Origin: Cytophagales bacterium
Lineage (GTDB): Bacteria > Bacteroidota > Bacteroidia > Cytophagales > Amoebophilaceae
Direction of reading: 5' to 3'
DNA: 9,856 nucleotides
Assembly (NCBI GenBank): GCA_022360235.1
Contig: JAKSDE010000440.1
Location: 1 to 9,856 of the forward strand
Shown here piece after piece: positions 5,798-9,856 of this stretch. Position 1 is the first letter of the stretch; each line of letters begins with the position of its first letter. The notes beneath the pieces are model-generated. The model saw only the letters and a program-made list of their open reading frames with translations. It was not told where the DNA came from and searched no databases. The position numbers and the translations under genes are program-made.

Positions 5798-6886
5798 ATG
5801 AGAGCGATATTAAAAGAACTACTAAAAAATAAAAGAGGACGATGTATATCGGTAATCATACCCACTGAGCTAAAATCTTTTGATGATAAGGAAAAAGTTA
5901 ATCTCACTTTAAAAAAAGCTGTTAATGAAGTACAAGAAGCACTAAAAAAAGACTGCAGCGAAAAGACAGCCAAACATTTACGCTGTTCCCTCAATACTTT
6001 AGTAAAACAAATTGATCTCAAACATCCTCAAAAAGGAGTGGGCTTGTTTATCACTGACAATTTTTCAAAGCTTATTTACTTTTCTTTTAGGGTACCCTAT
6101 AAAGTTATTATAAGCGACTCCTTTGAAATCAAAGACATCCTCTATAATCTCGATAAGCTAACAGAGTACAACGTACTTTTGTTGAGTAAAAACCATACAA
6201 GACTTTTTAAAGGAGTAGGTAGAAATTTAACAGAAATAGAAAATAATGACTTTCCACAAGTATTCGAAAATGAATATGAAGTGAATAGAGCCGCCCTCCA
6301 TTCTATGCATAACAATGAAGCGTCTAAAACAAACCAGTCGCGGCTAGCCGCTTTTTTTAGAAAAGTAGATCATTTATTAGAGAGCTACTTAGACCAATTA
6401 CCACTTATCTTAATCGGTATAGATAAATATCTTAGTAGCTATAAAGAGGTGGGCAAGCATATCCGGTTGATTTTAGATGTTATACCTGGAAATCATGATA
6501 AGGAGTCTGCACATGAAATAAGCAGCTTGGTGTGGACAGTCATTGAAAAGTACCAAACAGAAAAAGAAAAAGAACTACTACACGCGATAGAGGATAAAAT
6601 ACAAAATAAGAAAGCTGTCTCTGGTATTCAGGAGGTGTGGACAGTAGCCAATGAAGGAAGGGGCCACCAACTTATTGTGGAAAGTAACTTTGAAAGCGAA
6701 GGCTATATTAATGAAGCATATAATCAACTAGTTTTTAATCCTGATCAGCCCAATGATTTTAAAAAAGTAGACCATGTTGTAGAGCACATGATAGAAAAAG
6801 TTTTAAGTGGTCATGGTAGCGTAAATATTTTAGAAGATGGCGCATTGAAAAAATATGGAAGAATTGTGCTAACGACGAGGTACTGA
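5798..6886 (+). CDS. Bacterial eRF1/Pelota-like protein (baeRF; Balon-type ribosome hibernation factor candidate)
   Basis: A 362-residue soluble protein that resembles bacterial homologues of archaeo-eukaryotic release factor 1 (baeRF families), the group that contains Balon, which occupies the ribosomal A site during hibernation. The N-terminal domain begins LLKNKRGRCISVIIPTE (8-24). A central segment YNVLLLSKNHTRLFKG (134-149) is followed by LPLILIGIDKYLSSYKEV (201-218), both typical of the baeRF3-like branch. The C-terminal L7Ae-like domain carries EGRGHQLIVES (286-296), matching the family's GRVxxLLV strand, then VLSGHGSVNIL and a terminal IVLTTRY, like the family's closing LRY. No GGQ peptidyl-hydrolysis motif is present, so peptide release is not expected. 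No signal peptide is seen. ATG 5798 starts at the expected domain edge. The gene stands alone between the hairpins at 5525-5640 and a GC-rich patch at 6963. The hibernation role is inferred from family resemblance. Confidence 0.72.
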   Translation: MRAILKELLKNKRGRCISVIIPTELKSFDDKEKVNLTLKKAVNEVQEALKKDCSEKTAKHLRCSLNTLVKQIDLKHPQKGVGLFITDNFSKLIYFSFRVPYKVIISDSFEIKDILYNLDKLTEYNVLLLSKNHTRLFKGVGRNLTEIENNDFPQVFENEYEVNRAALHSMHNNEASKTNQSRLAAFFRKVDHLLESYLDQLPLILIGIDKYLSSYKEVGKHIRLILDVIPGNHDKESAHEISSLVWTVIEKYQTEKEKELLHAIEDKIQNKKAVSGIQEVWTVANEGRGHQLIVESNFESEGYINEAYNQLVFNPDQPNDFKKVDHVVEHMIEKVLSGHGSVNILEDGALKKYGRIVLTTRY

Positions 6887-6962
6887 GTAGGTAATGCCAC
6901 TTTATGGAACCGCCTATTGGTTTATTTGACTATTTAGGGGATTAAATTACGTACGTTTTTTA

Positions 6963-7015
6963 CCAGTAGGAGGGCGAAAGCGCCTTGGCTCAGCGAGGGA
7001 GCGAAGGCGAGGCTA
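6963..7015. repeat. GC-rich hairpin patch
   Basis: A 53-bp GC-rich island in AT-rich surroundings. CGCCTT (6981-6986) can pair either with AGGGCG just upstream (6971-6976, loop AAAG, one wobble) or with AAGGCG downstream (7004-7009). The second fold is extended by GCTC/GAGC (6988-6991 / 6999-7002) after a G-G mismatch, and encloses the loop AGCGAGG. GCGAGG-like words recur within it. A T-rich stretch follows (7019-7030). It could terminate the baeRF gene or be one copy of a dispersed repeat. Confidence 0.45.
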
Positions 7016-7035
7016 GATGTTTTATTATTTATAGG

Positions 7036-7043
7036 TATATTTG
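7036..7043 (+). promoter_or_regulatory. -7 promoter motif for the M3 peptidase gene
   Basis: TATATTTG fits TAnnTTTG and would give a leader of roughly 105 bases before the ATG at 7157. No -33 element is clear. A near-match, CAAATTTG at 7130-7137, is a closer alternative but lacks the leading T. Confidence 0.4.
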
Positions 7044-7054
7044 TACTAGATCCA

Positions 7055-7109
7055 CTCAAGAATTTTGAGAGAGGTCAGCTTGTAGGGCTATTAAGCCCGA
7101 GAAACCTCT
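7055..7109 (+). promoter_or_regulatory. Folded 5' leader of the M3 peptidase gene
   Basis: Two hairpins in series. CTCAA (7055-7059) pairs with TTGAG (7065-7069). Directly after it, AGAGGT (7070-7075) pairs with ACCTCT (7104-7109) and encloses a stem-loop GGGCT-ATTA-AGCCC (7085-7098). If the -7 box at 7036 is used, both lie in the mRNA leader. It matches no riboswitch class I recognise. Confidence 0.35.
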
Positions 7110-7156
7110 TGCTTTAGCGGGAGGAATGTCAAATTTGAAACTTAATTAAAAACGTT

Positions 7157-8893
7157 ATGCATACACCCCAAGAGCAAATAATTATACCACAACGAAAAAA
7201 ACGCATTTTCTTGCCTGAAGATTTTCAAGTAACAAAGTGGGAACCTATTCAACCTTTTTATAAGCAGTTGCTCGAGAGAGAACTTACTTCCGTAGAGACA
7301 CTCAAAAAATGGTTTGAAGATGTTAGTGAACTAGCGTCCGTTGTTTCCGAAGATGCAGGTTGGCGATATATACACATGACGTGTGATACAGCCAATGAAA
7401 GCTACCGAAAAAGTTATCAGGAGTACGTCAAAGAAATTTTACCACAGTTGATACCTGTAACCCATCAACTCCATAAGAAGGCTATGCAATGCCCCTTTAT
7501 TCAGGAACTGCGGAAGGAGGTAGGCTATGACATCTTGATAAGAAATATTAAAAGCAATATTACCATTTACCGGCCAGAGAATGTAGCTATCTTTACACAA
7601 ACGCGGCTAGAAGCACAGGAGTATAGTACAATTATGGGAGCTATGACGGTAGACGTAGAGGGCAAGGAACTTACTTTACAACAAGCGGCTGCGCACCTCG
7701 AGTCAGAGGATAGGAGTCTGCGAGAAAAAGTGTATCTGAAGATCGGTGAACGGCGATTAAAAGACAAAGATAAACTCAACGATTTGTATACTTCGATGGT
7801 GAAGCATAGACATCAGATAGCTGTTAATGCTGACTTCGCTAATTTCAGAGATTACATGTTCGTAGAACTAAAACGCTTTGAGTATACTCCTAAAGATTGT
7901 TTTGAATTTCATCAGTCCATTGCTGAAGAAGTAGTACCCTTGCTCAATGACTTGGCTAAAGATAGAAAAAAGCAACTGAACATAGACACACTTAAGCCGT
8001 GGGACAATCAAGTAGATCCTTTGGGTAAACCACCTCTACGTCCCTTCCGTAATGGAGAAGAATTGCTGGAAAAGACGATCATTGTCTTTGATCGACTAGA
8101 TCCTTTTCTAGGCAATTGCCTACGTATTATGAAAAAGATGGGTCATTTAGATTTAACATCTAGAAAAGGAAAAGCACCAGGGGGCTATAACCATACCCTA
8201 GATGAAACAGGAGTACCCTTTATATTCATGAATGCTACCTCCACGCAAAGAGACATGGAAACACTGCTACACGAGGGAGGGCATGCTATACACTCTTTCT
8301 TAATGCGAGATCTACCTAACAATAACTTTAAGCACCCCACCTCTGAAATAGCTGAAATAGCCTCTATGTCGATGGAGTCAATTAGCATAGATCATTGGGA
8401 TGTATTTTTTGACAATGAAGATGAACTCAAAAGAGCTAAAAAGAAACACTTAACGCAAATTATAACCATACTACCGTGGATAGCCACCATCGATAAGTTT
8501 CAGCATTGGGTGTATGAAAATCCTCATCATACACTCGAACAACGAAAAACAACATGGAATGAAATTTTTGATAGCTTTTCTGATACTAGCACCGACTGGT
8601 CAGGCCAAGAAGCTTTTAAAGACTTTCTGTGGCAGAAGCAACTTCATCTCTTCGAAGTTCCCTTTTATTATATCGAATATGGGATAGCTCAGTTAGGAGC
8701 TATTGCTATTTGGAAAAATTATAAGGAAAATCCTCGTAAAGGCTTACAAGCTTACTTAGATGCCTTAAAGCTAGGCTACACAAAATCAGTACCTCAAATT
8801 TATGAAGCAGCAGGCATCGTCTTTAATTTTAGCAGGCCTTATGTAAAAGAGTTAATGCAATTCATAAAAGCGACCTGGGAGGAACTAGATTAA
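7157..8893 (+). CDS. pepF: M3 family oligoendopeptidase F (zinc metallopeptidase)
   Basis: A 578-residue cytoplasmic zinc peptidase of the M3B (PepF) type, which cleaves short peptides, typically in peptide recycling. The active-site helix HEGGH is at 372-376, with zinc ligands H372 and H376 and general base E373. The third ligand is E400 in EIASMSME, 28 residues after H372, close to the 29 of thimet oligopeptidase. Other family signatures are GAMTVDVEGKELTLQQAAAH in the N-terminal helical domain, and KAPGGYNH and PFIFMNATST before the active site. PFYYIEYGIAQLGA lies in the C-terminal substrate-binding region. There is no signal peptide. The length is near the usual 560-600, so the gene looks intact. 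ATG 7157 is the first in-frame start after an A-rich leader. It lies 270 bp after the baeRF gene and is followed closely by the toxin remnant on the same strand. Confidence 0.94.
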   Translation: MHTPQEQIIIPQRKKRIFLPEDFQVTKWEPIQPFYKQLLERELTSVETLKKWFEDVSELASVVSEDAGWRYIHMTCDTANESYRKSYQEYVKEILPQLIPVTHQLHKKAMQCPFIQELRKEVGYDILIRNIKSNITIYRPENVAIFTQTRLEAQEYSTIMGAMTVDVEGKELTLQQAAAHLESEDRSLREKVYLKIGERRLKDKDKLNDLYTSMVKHRHQIAVNADFANFRDYMFVELKRFEYTPKDCFEFHQSIAEEVVPLLNDLAKDRKKQLNIDTLKPWDNQVDPLGKPPLRPFRNGEELLEKTIIVFDRLDPFLGNCLRIMKKMGHLDLTSRKGKAPGGYNHTLDETGVPFIFMNATSTQRDMETLLHEGGHAIHSFLMRDLPNNNFKHPTSEIAEIASMSMESISIDHWDVFFDNEDELKRAKKKHLTQIITILPWIATIDKFQHWVYENPHHTLEQRKTTWNEIFDSFSDTSTDWSGQEAFKDFLWQKQLHLFEVPFYYIEYGIAQLGAIAIWKNYKENPRKGLQAYLDALKLGYTKSVPQIYEAAGIVFNFSRPYVKELMQFIKATWEELD

Positions 8894-8967
8894 CGCGATT
8901 TCGATAAAAACTAGACTCAACTCTTCCTAGAAGAAAGCTTAGAGATTCTCTTAATACACTTTTTCGT

Positions 8968-9228
8968 GTGCCAAGTAAGCCTCAGATACACGTCAGTAAA
9001 CTACCCCTACCCAAGGTGGCGGAGCCATACGCGGGATCGGGGAGACGTTTCAGGCGAATGTTTTCAGTGGTACGGAGGGTTATCAGTGCCCATGCTGTCT
9101 CCCCCTTGTAAAGGCTTTGAACCACACTTACAACTTGAGTACAGTTCTGGGAGTGGCAATGGTCCTTGGGCGATGGTTGCTGTTTATCCGCTTATATTCA
9201 AATACGTTGCTTAAAGAGGTCTATCGAG
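8968..9228 (+). pseudogene. Frameshifted N-terminal remnant of a SpvB/TcaC-like (Tc toxin B component) gene
   Basis: Reading across three frames gives the start of a SpvB/TcaC-type protein, the family of Salmonella SpvB and insecticidal Tc-toxin B components. One frame gives SKLPLPK up to 9015. The next gives GGGAIRGIGETFQANVFSG (9015-9071) and TEG. The third gives GLSVPMLSPPCKGFEPHLQL (9077-9136) and EYSSGSGNGPW (9137-9169). Together these match the family opening: LPKGGGAI, GIGE, SLSVPL, a proline/glycine turn and LSYSSGAGNGP. Both frame changes are explained by one missing base each, in AAG(G)GT at about 9015 and GAGGG(N)TTA at about 9079. After 9169 the expected FGxGW is distorted and similarity fades within about 60 bases. 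The 5' end may reach back towards 8908. There is no intact ORF, so this is a dead fragment. An 82-codon ORF at 8966-9214 crosses it but is only partly in the toxin frame. Confidence 0.72.
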
Positions 9229-9856
9229 CAACTTTTTGACGGGGAGACGCTTCTCTTCTTCCGTGGAGCAAGGGAATGCAGTAGCCAGCTCAGCCTTTAT
9301 TTTGGTAGCTAAATTGCCTAGTTTTTCAATATCATGTGTCTTAGGCCTGTAGTCAGTAAATACTAACAGGAAGGTCACGTAGTATCGCTCAGTGGCTTGG
9401 TGGAGATCAAAGGCTGCAAGGCTATATCTACCTTTTTCTATGTCAAATAGATAGTGATCATAAAATTCATTAGCACTTTCAAACCAATATTCAAAGTAGT
9501 CTTGTGCTTTTTTCTTGCGTTTTTTGAGGCTTAGGGGTTGGGGGGTAGCGAGCTGGTAATTGCCACTATCGTAGAGCATGATTCCTTCTTTGAGAATGTC
9601 CACGAAGAAGTAGTAATTATCTTTGATCTTCTCATTGAAAAGGCCGATGCCATGGGCAATGATGTGCGTATCTGTCAGCCATTTACGGGCACGAATTTTA
9701 TCTTCTATGCTACACCATCTCCACTCGTTTCGCGCACTCCTTTCTTTTCGGGTCACCACAAGAATGTCAACGTCACTCGTATACTCGTAGGTAGTTCCTT
9801 CTTCTACGTAAAGGTCTTCTACCCATTTTCCTGTACTATAGCTACCAAACAAGATA
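9211..9856 (-). CDS. Nucleotidyltransferase-HEPN fusion protein, 5' end beyond window, C-terminus probably truncated
   Basis: The visible 213 or more residues join a minimal nucleotidyltransferase (Pol beta-like) domain to a HEPN domain, in the order known for MNT-HEPN fusions related to toxin-antitoxin modules. FGSYSTG and, after an insert, TSDVDILVV form the GSx(n)SDxD catalytic motif; the third acidic residue may be the D of FFVDILKEG. The HEPN half, from about residue 112, has AAFDLHQATERYY and the KTHDIEKL turn. The gene runs off the right edge: the first visible codons (ATC TTG TTT) continue an open frame, so TTG 9852 is not the real start. Family members normally continue after EEEKRL with a further helix of roughly 35-40 residues (an AYVDARY-like segment). 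Here the frame goes to PVKKLLDRPL and stops next to the toxin remnant. It may be non-functional. Confidence 0.75.
   Translation of the reverse strand, partial: ILFGSYSTGKWVEDLYVEEGTTYEYTSDVDILVVTRKERSARNEWRWCSIEDKIRARKWLTDTHIIAHGIGLFNEKIKDNYYFFVDILKEGIMLYDSGNYQLATPQPLSLKKRKKKAQDYFEYWFESANEFYDHYLFDIEKGRYSLAAFDLHQATERYYVTFLLVFTDYRPKTHDIEKLGNLATKIKAELATAFPCSTEEEKRLPVKKLLDRPL

Noticed and set aside
6653..6670. GRGHQ in the baeRF protein as a degenerate GGQ release motif.
   Set aside because: It lies in the C-terminal domain at the position of the family's GRVxxLLV strand, whereas GGQ belongs in the middle domain.
4106..8900. ATCGCGTTAA at 4106-4115 and its reverse complement TTAACGCGAT at 8891-8900 as a related pair of sites.
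   Set aside because: A single 10-bp match between distant places, one including a stop codon, is compatible with chance.
8966..9214. An open reading frame of 82 codons starting at GTG 8966, as a small intact gene.
   Set aside because: Only its second half (from about 9077) is in the toxin-like frame; the first half is out of frame with the recognisable LPK and GGGAIRGIGE segments. It is a by-product of the frameshifts.
8890..9240. Group II intron or other structured RNA, suggested by GGAGCCATACGCGGG-like sequence.
   Set aside because: The segment is fully explained as SpvB/TcaC-like coding sequence (GGGAIRGIG); no domain V fold or intron-encoded protein was found.

Overview
The window looks like chromosomal sequence from a Bacteroidota bacterium. 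It is AT-rich, and no clear Shine-Dalgarno sequence precedes its start codons. The Bacteroidota -7 promoter motif TAnnTTTG occurs upstream of several genes (TAACTTTG at 550-557 and 4233-4240, TAATTTTG at 2576-2583, TATATTTG at 7036-7043). Split housekeeping genes, long structured intergenic regions and a decayed insecticidal-toxin-like fragment would suit a host-associated lineage such as the Amoebophilus/Cardinium group. That placement is inference; no marker gene is present to prove it.

Layout, left to right. Positions 1-98 are a perfect heptamer tandem array, possibly cut by the window edge, that ends four bases before a DCC-family (DUF393) thiol-disulfide protein gene (103-501). fabD (580-1452, +) and fabG (1464-2213, -) follow. 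They converge with only 11 bp between their stops and supply two steps of fatty acid synthesis. A 420-bp divergent intergenic region with several inverted repeats leads to lpd (2634-4028, +), the E3 subunit of 2-oxoacid dehydrogenase complexes. Next are a secreted DcaP-like outer-membrane porin (4271-5512, +), a terminator-like hairpin and a second long hairpin. A bacterial homologue of archaeo-eukaryotic release factor 1/Pelota (5798-6886, +) comes next, similar to the Balon-type ribosome hibernation factors. After a GC-rich hairpin patch and a folded leader comes an M3-family oligoendopeptidase F (7157-8893, +).

The right end is the accessory part. Positions of about 8968-9228 hold a frameshifted remnant of the N-terminus of a SpvB/TcaC (Tc toxin B component) protein, readable only by switching between the three forward frames. 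It runs into the 3' end of a convergent nucleotidyltransferase-HEPN fusion gene (9211 to beyond 9856, -), whose C-terminus appears cut off at the same place. This suggests a deletion or recombination scar joining two accessory genes.

The core genes belong to central metabolism, lipid synthesis, the envelope, peptide turnover and translation stress. They do not form an evident operon; most appear to have their own promoter. I see no RNA gene, CRISPR array, complete insertion sequence or replication origin. The best candidates for follow-up are the toxin remnant and its junction, the Balon-like factor, and the heptamer array.
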